Assembly: GCF_003202155.1 (NCBI RefSeq)
Contig: NZ_QFLI01000006.1
Coordinates: forward strand, 248,001-312,000
Source: Marinifilum breve
Lineage (GTDB): Bacteria; Bacteroidota; Bacteroidia; Bacteroidales; Marinifilaceae
DNA length: 64,000 nucleotides
Direction of reading: 5' to 3'
The position numbers and the translations under genes are program-made. Positions 16,831 through 25,654 of this stretch are shown here, one piece after another (position 1 is the first letter of the stretch; the number at the start of each line of letters is the position of its first letter). Below the pieces are notes generated by a model. The model was not told the origin of the DNA. It saw only the letters and a list, made by a program, of their open reading frames with translations, and searched no databases.

Positions 16831-17672
16831 TAACCAATTTTCTTTTTAAAGATTTTTTGCTTGGCATCAATATCTGCAAAACTATGCTCATGTTGTGTAA
16901 AGCGAAGCGATTCTTTCGATCCTAAGCAAAGGTGACCGCTATGAGCCAAACTTTCGTGAAAAAGGTTAATTACTTTGTTTTGTAGTTCCCGGTTGAAGTA
17001 AATCAGTACATTACGACATAAAATCAAATTTACTTCCGCAAAAACATGATCGGTTACCAGGTTGTGATCGGCAAAAACCACATGTTTAGAAAGTGCCTGG
17101 TCAAACTTAATGGAACCGTATTTAATGGTGTAGTAATCCGATAATTTTTCTTTGCCACCAGAATTAATGTAATTGCGCTGAAATTTATCCAATTCCTGGG
17201 TTTTATAAATACCATGTTTGGCGATTTCAAGCACCTTACGATTAAAATCGGTAGCATAAACCTGGCATCGGTCCAATAAGCCTTCTTCCTTTAGCAGGAT
17301 GGCTAGCGAGTATACCTCTTCACCAGTTGAGCAGCCAGCATGCCATATTTTAATAAAAGGATAGGTTTTAAGTGTAGGCACTACATTTTCGCGAAAGGAC
17401 TTGTAAAAATCCGGATCGCGAAACATTTCAGTTACATTAATCGACAAGTCTTCCAACAAATCAATAAAAAACGCCTTATCCCGAAGTACTTTTTCTTGCA
17501 TGTGCGAGATGGATGTAAAGCGACCAACAGACATTCTGTGCAATAATCTGCGCTTTACATGAGCTTTAGAATAATCCCTGAAGTCGTAACTGTATTTTTG
17601 ATATACAGCTTCCAGAAACAAGGGAATTTCTATATCGATATTATCAATAACTGAAGACTTGTTTTGCTCCAT
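16830..17672 (-). CDS. cheR: CheR-type protein glutamate methyltransferase
   Basis: 280 residues. The N-terminal all-helical CheR domain (about 20-75) leads to a SAM-dependent methyltransferase domain with TEMFRD (81-86), the SAM loop HAGCSTGEEVYSLA (111-124), the YATDFNRKVLEIAKHGIY segment and LILCRNVLIYFN. It would methylate glutamate side chains with SAM as donor. It overlaps cheB by one base and follows the hybrid regulator gene after three bases, so the genes are translationally close. There is no MCP, CheA or CheW in the window; related kinase-CheR-CheB sets in Bacteroidota and Proteobacteria act outside flagellar chemotaxis. Confidence 0.93.
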   Translation of the reverse strand: MEQNKSSVIDNIDIEIPLFLEAVYQKYSYDFRDYSKAHVKRRLLHRMSVGRFTSISHMQEKVLRDKAFFIDLLEDLSINVTEMFRDPDFYKSFRENVVPTLKTYPFIKIWHAGCSTGEEVYSLAILLKEEGLLDRCQVYATDFNRKVLEIAKHGIYKTQELDKFQRNYINSGGKEKLSDYYTIKYGSIKFDQALSKHVVFADHNLVTDHVFAEVNLILCRNVLIYFNRELQNKVINLFHESLAHSGHLCLGSKESLRFTQHEHSFADIDAKQKIFKKKIG

Positions 17673-17675
17673 TCT

Positions 17676-19268
17676 TTAGGCTATGCTTTTGGTAATTTGG
17701 CTTAGAATTTTTCTTAATGCTTCCTCTTTGAATGGTTTGCTGATAAAATCATTCATACCAGCATCCATACATGTTTGTTTGTCTTCCACAAAAGCATTTG
17801 CCGTTAATGCAATAATAAAAGCTTTATCTACTTCAGGATGATCAGCTTCATAGCTTCGTATTTTTTGAGTAGCATTTAGACCGTCTAAAACAGGCATTTG
17901 CATGTCCATTAAAATTACCTGATAGTTATTTTCCTTCTGCATTTCGAATGCTTCCAAACCATTTTTTGCAACATCGCACTGTAGGCCCATATGGCGCAAA
18001 GTAAGAACTGCTACTTTTTGGTTAATAGGGTTGTCTTCTGCTACAAGAATTGATAATTGTCTTGGAATTTCTACGTTTTCATTATTAAACATATCTGTCT
18101 CCTTGTCTTTGTATCCAAATTTTAGTTCAAACATAAACTCCGACCCAACACCTGGTTCACTTTCCAAATTGATTTTACCACCCATTAGGTTGGTTAAATT
18201 CTTCGAAATGGCTAAACCTAGTCCAGTGCCTCCATATTGTCGGGTTGTTGAACTATCAGATTGTGTAAATTCTTTAAAAAGTTTTTTTTGCGCGTCTTTC
18301 GAAATTCCTATTCCGGTATCTTTTATCGTAAAAAACAAAGATACATATTGATTGTTTTTCTCAAGACATTTTACTGATAATAATACAGAACCTTTATGAG
18401 TAAATTTTACTGCATTATTAGCTAGGTTCATTAATATTTGATTAAGTCTGAATGAATCTCCTAATAAGTTCTCTGGTATGTCCTTATCGATTTCAATATT
18501 AAATTCTATTCCTTTTTCAACCGCCTTAAAATTAAGTAAATGGTAGATTGTGTCAGTTAATTGCTTTATATTGAATTCAATATTCTCAATTTCGATTTGT
18601 CCGGCTTCAATTTTAGAGTAATCCAGAATGTCATTAATAATCTGCAAAAGGTTTTCGCCTGATGTAGTCATTACTTTCAACATGTCTTTTTGTTCTTCGT
18701 TCAATTCAGAATCCAATAGTAGTCTGGATAAACCCAGCATACCATTCATTGGTGAGCGAATTTCATGCGACATATTGGCTAAAAACAACGATTTAGCATT
18801 TGTTGCCTCTTCAGCTTTTTGCTTCTCAATAATTAATTCTTCATTCTTTCTTTCCAAGTATTCCAATAATGTGTCAAGTTCTTTTCTTTGTCTATACAAA
18901 TCAAGAAATACCTTAACCTTTCCTTGTAATATTTCAGGAATAATAGGCTTTGGAATAAAATCAACAGCACCGGTTTCAATTCCTTTGATAATGTGCAAAT
19001 CGCTTTGATGTATGGCTGAAACGAAAATAACAGGAAGATACTTTGTTTTCTTGCGCTGACGCATAAATTCAAGAGTCTCGTATCCATCCATACCTGGCAT
19101 TTGAACATCGAGAATGGCCATTGCGAATTCTTCTTTGAGAGTTTGTTTCAATGCTGCTTCTCCAGATTCAGCTCTCACAAACTCAACGTCAAAATCGCTT
19201 AAAACCCTTTCTAAACTGACCAGGTTTTCAATTTTATCATCTACGATTAATATTTTGTCTTTTTTCAT
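17676..19268 (-). CDS. Receiver-kinase-receiver hybrid signalling protein
   Basis: 530 residues, no membrane helix. Domains in order: receiver (1-125; acidic pair D10-D11, phosphoacceptor D54, K107), a short coiled coil (130-160), a HisKA dimerisation domain with the phosphorylatable His168 in ANMSHEIRSPMNG, a HATPase domain (about 265-385; NLANNAVKFT, DTGIGIS, GGTGLGLAIS) and a second receiver (405-530; E411-D412, phosphoacceptor D455 in MDMQMPVLDG, K near 515). It is cytosolic and could pass phosphate from the large kinase encoded 17 bp upstream (in operon order) and onward. It precedes cheR by three bases. All key residues appear intact. Confidence 0.93.
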   Translation of the reverse strand: MKKDKILIVDDKIENLVSLERVLSDFDVEFVRAESGEAALKQTLKEEFAMAILDVQMPGMDGYETLEFMRQRKKTKYLPVIFVSAIHQSDLHIIKGIETGAVDFIPKPIIPEILQGKVKVFLDLYRQRKELDTLLEYLERKNEELIIEKQKAEEATNAKSLFLANMSHEIRSPMNGMLGLSRLLLDSELNEEQKDMLKVMTTSGENLLQIINDILDYSKIEAGQIEIENIEFNIKQLTDTIYHLLNFKAVEKGIEFNIEIDKDIPENLLGDSFRLNQILMNLANNAVKFTHKGSVLLSVKCLEKNNQYVSLFFTIKDTGIGISKDAQKKLFKEFTQSDSSTTRQYGGTGLGLAISKNLTNLMGGKINLESEPGVGSEFMFELKFGYKDKETDMFNNENVEIPRQLSILVAEDNPINQKVAVLTLRHMGLQCDVAKNGLEAFEMQKENNYQVILMDMQMPVLDGLNATQKIRSYEADHPEVDKAFIIALTANAFVEDKQTCMDAGMNDFISKPFKEEALRKILSQITKSIA

Positions 19269-19285
19269 TTGTTTTTAAATTCTTT

Positions 19286-22200
19286 CTAGTTGTAAAGCCA
19301 AATTTTCAACATCGAGAACAGTTTGTTTTCGTCAATAGGTTTTGATAAGTAATCATTTGCTCCTGAAGTAATCGCTTTCTGATAATCATCTTTCATAGCC
19401 TTGGCCGTTAGGCAAATGATTGGAATGTCTTTTATTTCAGGAGTTTTTCTAATGACACTCATAGCCTCATAACCATCCATTTCCGGCATCATGATATCCA
19501 TTAATACCAAATCAATATTATTGTTTTCTTTTAATACATCGATGGCTATTTTTCCATTTTCAGCTTCAAGAACGTCCATTTCCTTCTCTTCAAGAATCTT
19601 ACCTAAAGCAAAAATATTTCTGATTTCATCGTCGACAACCAGTACTTTTTTACCTTTAAAAATGGAATCATCAATTTCGGTAACCTTTACTTTCGGATTT
19701 TCAGGAGCAGTTGTTGCAACCTGGTGCAAGAATAGACTAACTTCATCCATTAAGCGTTCGTCCGATTTTAATCCTTTTAAGATTATCGAATTGGTGTATT
19801 TGCTTAGTTCACGGTGCTCATCACGACTCAATTCTTTGCCGGTATAAATAATCGTATTTGGGATTTTTACTTTATTATCTGTCAATTTTGCCAAAAGTTC
19901 ATTTCCAGTAATATCTGGTAATCCCAAATCCAGTACAATACAATCGTAATTATTAGTTGAAATTAGTTTTAGAGCTTCTTTTCCTGTGTTGGTTTCATCA
20001 ATTTCAACATTGGTTGGTGTAAGAATACTCTTGATCAATTGTCTGGTAACATCATCATCCTCAATCACCAAAATCTTTTGTGATTCGGTAAAAAGCTGAG
20101 TTTTCATTTTATCGATTGCCTGGGTAATATTTGTTGCATTAACCGTAGGCAAATCGTTAATATTTCTTTCAATAATTCCTTCAACAGGATTAATAATGTG
20201 CATTGGAAGTTTAGATGCATAAGCGTGCAATCTTAGCGGATCAAGTACAGCTTCTCCTTTTTCCATTAGCAGATCCAAACCTACAATAACCGCAGATGGC
20301 TGATGCGATTCGATAAGCTGTATCGCATCTTGAACATTTGCAGCTACCAAAGCATGGAAACTGTTGTTGTGAATCTGATAATACAAACTGGTTGCTTCTT
20401 CCTTATTAGGATGGATAAGTACCACGCTTGAACCATTTTGAGGTACATCTCTGTCATCGTCTATAAATTTAGGAAGTACAACTGCTTCGTTGGCATTATC
20501 AATTTTTAATTCCTCTTCCTTTTTCGTTGGTTTGGCTTTTCCTGGTGCTTTGGTAGATTGCTTCACAGGTACAAAAAGAGTAAAGCTTGATCCTTTGTCT
20601 ACTTCACTTTCCAAATGTATTTCACCTCCTAGCATTCTTGCCAATTCTTTCGAGATAGAAAGTCCTAAACCTGTTCCGCCATATTTTCTGGAAGTACTGC
20701 CATCAGCTTGTTGGAATGCTTCAAAGATGGCTTCTTTTTTTTCTGGTGGAATTCCTACACCTGTATCTGTAACGCTAATTGAGCAGCTTTCTGTGGATTT
20801 AAGATCATCTCTCCATAATTTAGAATCACCATTTACGCGTTGCATCGATACACGAATAGAACCTTTAGAGGTGAATTTAAAGGCGTTGGATAGTAGGTTT
20901 TTGATGATCTGACTCAAACGAAGTTGATCTGTTTCAATTGTATTTGGGAAATCATCTGCAACATCAACATGAAAATCGAGTCCTTTCTTTTCTGCTTGAT
21001 GTTTAAAATCCATTAAAATTTCACTCTTTACATCTAAAGGACTTACCTGTTCCATTTCAATGGTCATTTTTCCAGCCTCTATTTTTGATAAGTCTAGAAT
21101 TTCATTGATTAATTGAAGTAAATCTTTTCCACTCTTGTTGATAATTTTTGCAGACTCAATATCTTCTGGAGTAAGGTTTCCATTTTTGTTTTTAACCATT
21201 ATTCCCGATAAAATCAGCAAACTATTAAGGGGTGTGCGCAATTCATGTGACATATTTGCCAGAAAATCTGACTTGTATTGACTTGCCTGCTCAAGTTCTC
21301 GAGCTTTTGTTTCTAGTTTTTCGTGAGCAAGTGAAAGCCCCGAGTTTTTTTGTTCAATTTCTTCTTTTTGAATCTCAAGTTGATTGGTTCTTTCTTCAAG
21401 TTCCTCGTTGGCAACTCTTAATTCTTCTTGCTGAACTTGCAGTTTCTTCTCGTTCTCTGTTAAGATACTTGTTTGTTCAGCAAGCTCTTCATTTGCAACA
21501 CGAAGTTCTTCTTGCTGAACTTGAAGTTCGCTGGCTTGTTCTTGCGTTGTTTTTAATAATGTCTCAAGTTTAACACGAGCAAGGGTAGAAGCAATTTTAA
21601 CTGTAATAGTATCTTTTACGGCTTTAATAAAATCAATTTCCGGATCGGTTATAGTTTTACTTGCTGCCAGTTCCATAACGCCCCAAAGCGCATTATTATA
21701 AACCAAAGGAACTAGAACAATATTGGTTGGCATCATTTCTCCGGTTCCTGAGAAAATTGAAAAATAATCAGCAGGAACATCTTTTATATGACCAAACTTA
21801 TGTGTTGTGGCAGTTTGTCCAACTAAACCATGTCCAAGCCTAATGTTTTTGTATTGATTTTTATCGGGAATACCAACAGAGGCAGCTAGGTTTAAGATTT
21901 CTTGTTCTTCTTGAAATACATAAATTGCCCCTAATTCAGCTCTTAAGAAAGCTGTCATATAATTTAATGCCTTATTAGCTACATCATTTAAATCATGATC
22001 GCCTTGTAACTCATCATTTAAGTTATTCACACCTGATCTGAACCATAAGGTTTCATCATTTTGTGCTTTAGAATGTTTCAATGTTTTCACCATCTGGTTC
22101 AATGAAACAGATAATTCATCCTCTTTTGATTTTGGAATTAAGCTGATACCTAGGTCTCCATTAGCGACTTTTCTAGTGTAAGAAACAACATTTTGAAAGT

Positions 22201-23035
22201 CGGTTTGAATGCTTCTAAAAGATCTGGCGAGTGCACCAATTTCATCTTGAGTTACAATATTTAATGGTTGACGGTAGTTTCCTTTTGCGATTTGTTGGAA
22301 ATTGTCTACCATTTCCCTTACAGGAATGGTAATTGATCTGGAGATGTAACGCGACAAAATCAGAAATAATACACTGATTGAAATAGAGATAATAAGCATT
22401 GCCCAAATCAGAGCAGAATTAAATTTATGAGATAAAGAATTTACTTCAAGGCTAATATTTGAATAATGATTTTGAATAAACTCTATATTTGCTTGTAAGC
22501 TATTTATATCAATTTCAACATCACTCTGTAAGAGTTGGTTTTTAATCTGCTCAGTCAATTCCATAGCTTTTTTAGAATGATTTCTGGAATTGTCCATTTC
22601 CTGGCTTTTTAAGGAGTTCAGTAGTCTGAATCTTGAAACAAGTAGCTCTGCATTTGCATATTCATAATTGTAAACCTCAGGAAACCCTTCAAACAAATAG
22701 CTTGCGATTTCATGATTTTTCTTGGTTTTATAATCTTCTCGTAACTTAAGTAAATCGGCAACCAATTGGTTAGAGCGATCGATATAAAAAGCGGATTGTT
22801 CACGGTATTTAGGCTCTTTGGTAATTTGATAATTGTAGAAATTATCAATACCAGACTGCAAAATGCTTTCATGCACTCTTAAGCCGTTAATCATGATACT
22901 TAGAGTTCTGCTAGTACTAAAGAAAAAGCTAGAGGTTAAGCTCAGCACCAAAATACTTAATAAAGTTAAAATCGTTAAAAGCAGAAGTTTGGATTTTATA
23001 CTCCAATCTTTAAACTTTTTGATGATAAAATGCAT
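19286..23035 (-). CDS. Large membrane hybrid histidine kinase (HAMP-GAF-HK-three receivers)
   Basis: 1249 residues and first gene of the operon. Membrane helix 17-38, a helical periplasmic sensor domain (about 40-205), second helix 207-228, HAMP (229-282) with a second HAMP-like stretch near 288-320, a GAF domain (about 350-490), and a coiled coil (495-585) containing two near-copies of LQVQQEELRVANEEL. HisKA has His597 in ANMSHELRTP; a HATPase follows (NLLSNAFKFT, GGTGLGLSIS). Then come three receiver-like domains: the first (about 865-975) lacks the acidic pair at its start and looks degenerate; the second has D1036 and the third D1180 as phosphoacceptors. This architecture with cheR and cheB downstream suggests a phosphorelay hub; the input signal is unknown. 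Confidence 0.93.
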   Translation of the reverse strand: MHFIIKKFKDWSIKSKLLLLTILTLLSILVLSLTSSFFFSTSRTLSIMINGLRVHESILQSGIDNFYNYQITKEPKYREQSAFYIDRSNQLVADLLKLREDYKTKKNHEIASYLFEGFPEVYNYEYANAELLVSRFRLLNSLKSQEMDNSRNHSKKAMELTEQIKNQLLQSDVEIDINSLQANIEFIQNHYSNISLEVNSLSHKFNSALIWAMLIISISISVLFLILSRYISRSITIPVREMVDNFQQIAKGNYRQPLNIVTQDEIGALARSFRSIQTDFQNVVSYTRKVANGDLGISLIPKSKEDELSVSLNQMVKTLKHSKAQNDETLWFRSGVNNLNDELQGDHDLNDVANKALNYMTAFLRAELGAIYVFQEEQEILNLAASVGIPDKNQYKNIRLGHGLVGQTATTHKFGHIKDVPADYFSIFSGTGEMMPTNIVLVPLVYNNALWGVMELAASKTITDPEIDFIKAVKDTITVKIASTLARVKLETLLKTTQEQASELQVQQEELRVANEELAEQTSILTENEKKLQVQQEELRVANEELEERTNQLEIQKEEIEQKNSGLSLAHEKLETKARELEQASQYKSDFLANMSHELRTPLNSLLILSGIMVKNKNGNLTPEDIESAKIINKSGKDLLQLINEILDLSKIEAGKMTIEMEQVSPLDVKSEILMDFKHQAEKKGLDFHVDVADDFPNTIETDQLRLSQIIKNLLSNAFKFTSKGSIRVSMQRVNGDSKLWRDDLKSTESCSISVTDTGVGIPPEKKEAIFEAFQQADGSTSRKYGGTGLGLSISKELARMLGGEIHLESEVDKGSSFTLFVPVKQSTKAPGKAKPTKKEEELKIDNANEAVVLPKFIDDDRDVPQNGSSVVLIHPNKEEATSLYYQIHNNSFHALVAANVQDAIQLIESHQPSAVIVGLDLLMEKGEAVLDPLRLHAYASKLPMHIINPVEGIIERNINDLPTVNATNITQAIDKMKTQLFTESQKILVIEDDDVTRQLIKSILTPTNVEIDETNTGKEALKLISTNNYDCIVLDLGLPDITGNELLAKLTDNKVKIPNTIIYTGKELSRDEHRELSKYTNSIILKGLKSDERLMDEVSLFLHQVATTAPENPKVKVTEIDDSIFKGKKVLVVDDEIRNIFALGKILEEKEMDVLEAENGKIAIDVLKENNNIDLVLMDIMMPEMDGYEAMSVIRKTPEIKDIPIICLTAKAMKDDYQKAITSGANDYLSKPIDENKLFSMLKIWLYN

Positions 23036-23341
23036 AATATCGTGTGTATTTGAATTTCAAGTGTTAATTAAAAGAGATTCTATTTTCTAAATCTCGGTGA
23101 TATTACGGTTTTTCTAGTGAATGGTTACTTTTTTAGTGTGAATAAATGATATTTTTCCGTGAATTTTAGTGCAAGTTAAAAAAATGCCATCTCCTTTAGT
23201 TTAGAGTTGTAAAAAATAATTGAGAAATGATTGGTATTTTGTTAATAAAATGTTATCAGGTTTGGATAATGCACAGATAAGCAATAGGTTTGTTATAAAT
23301 AAACAAAATCAAACAACTAATTAATTCTAAATCCGAAAAAG
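23036..23341. other. Divergent promoter region of the kinase operon and the lipoprotein pair
   Basis: 306 bp without a gene. The right part holds a good promoter (23261-23292). The left part contains a degenerate repeated motif, TAGTG followed by T/G and AA (about 23115, 23141 and 23167), that might mark a binding site for the kinase operon; I cannot identify a clear -7 box for the leftward transcript. Confidence 0.45.
23261..23292 (+). promoter_or_regulatory. Promoter of the lipoprotein/PepSY-type pair
   Basis: A TTTG -33 box at 23261-23264, a 20-bp spacer and TAGGTTTG at 23285-23292 match the Bacteroidota consensus TTTG-N19/20-TAnnTTTG. The start codon follows about 50 bp downstream. Confidence 0.65.
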
Positions 23342-23866
23342 ATGAAATACCTAAGTTTATTGGCAATGTGTATTATGATGTTGTCATGTAATTCAGTTCA
23401 GAAAGAAAAGACTGAAAATAAAGAAGTTGCTCAAATCAAACAAGCAGCCTTATCAATTGAGCAAGTGATGCAAACTGCTGCTGATAATGTTGGCAAAGAA
23501 GTTTACTTTCAAGGTACGGTGAATCACGTTTGTGCTCATTCGGGTAAACGTTGTATTCTAAAAACTGCTGACGGCAAGTTATCTATTAGAGTTGAAGCTA
23601 CTGGAAAACTGGAAGGCTTTACAAAAGAGCTTGCAGGAAACGATCTTATTGTAACAGGAACCCTAAGGGAAAAAAGATTAGAACCTTCATACATTGATAA
23701 GCTGGAGGCTGATATTAAGGCAAAGCAATTTGATGAAGAAGAGGGTGAACACTGCAGTTCTGAAATGGCTAACATTAAAGAAATGCGTGACTGGATGAAA
23801 GAAAATAACAAAGATTATTATGCAATCTACTATGTAGACGGAACAGCTTATGAAATTGTGGAGTAA
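23342..23866 (+). CDS. Lipoprotein with OB-fold-like domain and a CxHxGxxC motif
   Basis: 174 residues. The signal peptide ends in a lipobox-like MLSC with the lipid-bearing cysteine at 16, so it should be membrane-anchored on the periplasmic face. After a polar linker, residues 40-125 look like a small OB-type barrel (GKEVYFQGTVNHVC, ILKTADGKLSIRVEA, GNDLIVTGTLREKRL). Inside it is the motif CAHSGKRC, whose spacing could bind a metal or form a disulfide. The C-terminal third is acidic with one further Cys (EGEHCSSEM). I do not recognise a named family. Its 3' end overlaps the next gene, a PepSY-type membrane protein, by 17 bp, so the two are probably translated together and work as a pair. 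Confidence 0.75.
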   Translation: MKYLSLLAMCIMMLSCNSVQKEKTENKEVAQIKQAALSIEQVMQTAADNVGKEVYFQGTVNHVCAHSGKRCILKTADGKLSIRVEATGKLEGFTKELAGNDLIVTGTLREKRLEPSYIDKLEADIKAKQFDEEEGEHCSSEMANIKEMRDWMKENNKDYYAIYYVDGTAYEIVE

Positions 23867-24395
23867 GAAATTTTGGAGAAAATGGCTTAGACTGATTCAT
23901 CGTGATCTGGGCTATTTTTTTGTGGGGATAACAATTATTTATGCGGTTTCGGGAATCATTTTAAATCATAAAAAGCATGATGAAGATCCAGCTTACCGTA
24001 CCGTTAAACAGAATTATAAACTGGAAGCCAATTTAAGTCCAGATCAATTGAAAACTTATTGGGGGAATAATTTTTCAGACTACCATTTGAATAGAATTAT
24101 TCCGAATGCCGAAAGGTATGATGTTTATTTAAAAGGTGGTTTAGGTAAATATGATCCAATGAGTGGACAACTGGAATTTGAAGTATATGAGAAAAAACAA
24201 TGGGTTTATTTTATGAATAAGCTACATTATAATAGCAAAAAGGGTTGGACACTTATGGCTGATATTTTTGCTGTTGCCATGCTTTTATTTGCACTCTCAG
24301 GTATGTTTATGGTTCCCGGTAAAAAAGGTATTACAGGAAGAGGAAAGTGGTTAATTGCCATTGGCATTATCCTCCCCTTCTTATTTTTCCTATAA
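23850..24395 (+). CDS. PepSY-associated transmembrane protein
   Basis: 181 residues. A basic N-terminus (KKFWRKWLRLIHRDLGYF) leads into a first helix (about 20-40, FVGITIIYAVSGIILNHKKH), a periplasmic stretch (about 45-130) and two helices at the end (about 133-154 and 163-181). The HRDLGY/F..G and GIILNHK segments are typical of the PepSY_TM family (short forms related to iron-uptake reductases), in which histidines in the helices may bind haem. Here His18 and His36 are candidates. It overlaps the lipoprotein gene upstream by 17 bp and is followed by a strong terminator. Redox or metal-handling work with the CxHxGxxC lipoprotein is plausible but inferred. Confidence 0.85.
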   Translation: MKLWSKKFWRKWLRLIHRDLGYFFVGITIIYAVSGIILNHKKHDEDPAYRTVKQNYKLEANLSPDQLKTYWGNNFSDYHLNRIIPNAERYDVYLKGGLGKYDPMSGQLEFEVYEKKQWVYFMNKLHYNSKKGWTLMADIFAVAMLLFALSGMFMVPGKKGITGRGKWLIAIGIILPFLFFL

Positions 24396-24402
24396 AAATG
24401 TG

Positions 24403-24431
24403 AGGTGCTGATTTTTCAGCACCTTTTTTTA
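24403..24431 (+). terminator. Rho-independent terminator after the PepSY-type gene
   Basis: A 9-bp stem AGGTGCTGA/TCAGCACCT with a T4 loop is followed by seven T (24425-24431), seven bases past the stop codon. Confidence 0.92.
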
Positions 24432-24560
24432 TGCAATATCATAAAATGTCAGGAAGTTTCATTTGGAACGATAATTGATCAAAGAAGGCGAAAGCAATAA
24501 ATGGCTATTTTATCAATCAAAATAATCCGTTAAATTGTCAAGCCTAAAAATAATAGTACT

Positions 24561-25607
24561 ATGAATAAAATTCTACTTGCCCTAATTTTAGTTCTGATGC
24601 AGTTTAGTACAATGAGTCAGAATAAAGAATTGAAAAAACTGTATTCAAAAGGAAAATACGATCAGTTAATTGAGAAAGCTCAAACTCTATTGATAGAAAA
24701 CGATTCTGATCCTGATTTAAATTCCATTTTAGGAAGAGCCTATACCAATTCAAAACAGTTTGTCAAAGCCATTCCATATCTGGAGAAATCCATGTTAAGC
24801 GATTCTGCCAGCGAAGAAATTAAGGCTCTTAGTAAGGCTTATTTGGCCAAATGCTATTTTATAACTGGCGAAAAACAAAAAGCCATTACTTATTTAAAAG
24901 AGTGTCAGAATGGCAGAATTTCAAAAGAGGCAAGTAAATATGCATACCGATACCTAAATTTATTTCAAACAGGCGTATACTACCAAGCGTGGGAAGTTGT
25001 TGAATCAGAAAAAATCAGGTTCCATTTTCAGGATAAGCAAAAATTACAAGATGCCAATGCTTACATGGAACGCCTAAAAGTAAATTACAATAGAATGGCA
25101 TCTTTTTATGGAATTGATTCTCCGAAAAAGGTAGATGTTTTTGTTTGGCACGATAGGAATGAGGCTTTTCGAAAGTTCAATCGACCATTAGGATTTTATA
25201 ATTCTGATTTATGCATTGTGAACGTTTGGGATCAGCAGGAAGATGATTACGAATTGTGCCATATGCTAACACAAATGGTTTTAAAACCAAAATCTAAAAG
25301 TATGCTTTTGGATAAAGGTTTGGCTGTATATTTCGACACCATGGATAAAAATCTTTTTGCCATTGCAAGAAAGCGAGTGCCTAAAGAGAAATTTTCGCTT
25401 CTTGAATTGTGGGAGCAACCTACCAGGTATGAACGCAATTTAAGTTATCCGGTTGGGGCTGCTTTTGTTGAGTTTTTATTGAATAAAAGAGGAAAAAACA
25501 AGCTGAAAGAACTTTTGAAAAATCAAACCATAAAGAATGGGAAAGAGGTTTACTCGGATTTTGATCAGTTGGTAAAAACTTTTGAAGCGATGTTACTTAG
25601 AAGATAA
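24561..25607 (+). CDS. Secreted TPR protein with a degenerate peptidase-MA-like domain
   Basis: 348 residues. Signal peptide at 1-19, then TPR-like helical repeats (about 20-125; NSILGRAYTNSKQFVKAIPYLEKS, KAYLAKCYFITGEKQKAITYLK). The C-terminal half (about 150-345) has the layout of a gluzincin (peptidase MA-like) domain: KVDVFVWHDR strand, YELCHMLTQMV where HExxH is expected, LDKGLAVYFD where the family usually has EGLA.Y, and YPVGAAFVEFLLNKRGKNKLKELL. The first zinc histidine is tyrosine and the third ligand glutamate appears lost, so it is probably not an active protease and may bind peptide or a partner instead. The family link is my inference from motif order. It is monocistronic; the 21-bp repeat array and a bidirectional terminator follow. 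Confidence 0.75.
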   Translation: MNKILLALILVLMQFSTMSQNKELKKLYSKGKYDQLIEKAQTLLIENDSDPDLNSILGRAYTNSKQFVKAIPYLEKSMLSDSASEEIKALSKAYLAKCYFITGEKQKAITYLKECQNGRISKEASKYAYRYLNLFQTGVYYQAWEVVESEKIRFHFQDKQKLQDANAYMERLKVNYNRMASFYGIDSPKKVDVFVWHDRNEAFRKFNRPLGFYNSDLCIVNVWDQQEDDYELCHMLTQMVLKPKSKSMLLDKGLAVYFDTMDKNLFAIARKRVPKEKFSLLELWEQPTRYERNLSYPVGAAFVEFLLNKRGKNKLKELLKNQTIKNGKEVYSDFDQLVKTFEAMLLRR

Positions 25608-25654
25608 GCTTACAGATCTTTTTTTCACCACGAATAACCATTAAGGAGGCTTAT

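Noticed and set aside
16261-23035. Classical chemotaxis operon
   Set aside because: CheR and CheB are present, but there is no CheA, CheW, CheY-only protein or receptor, and the kinases are membrane hybrid kinases. A non-chemotactic relay is more likely.
24561-25607. Active zinc metalloprotease
   Set aside because: The HExxH position reads YELCH and the downstream glutamate ligand is missing, so zinc catalysis is unlikely.
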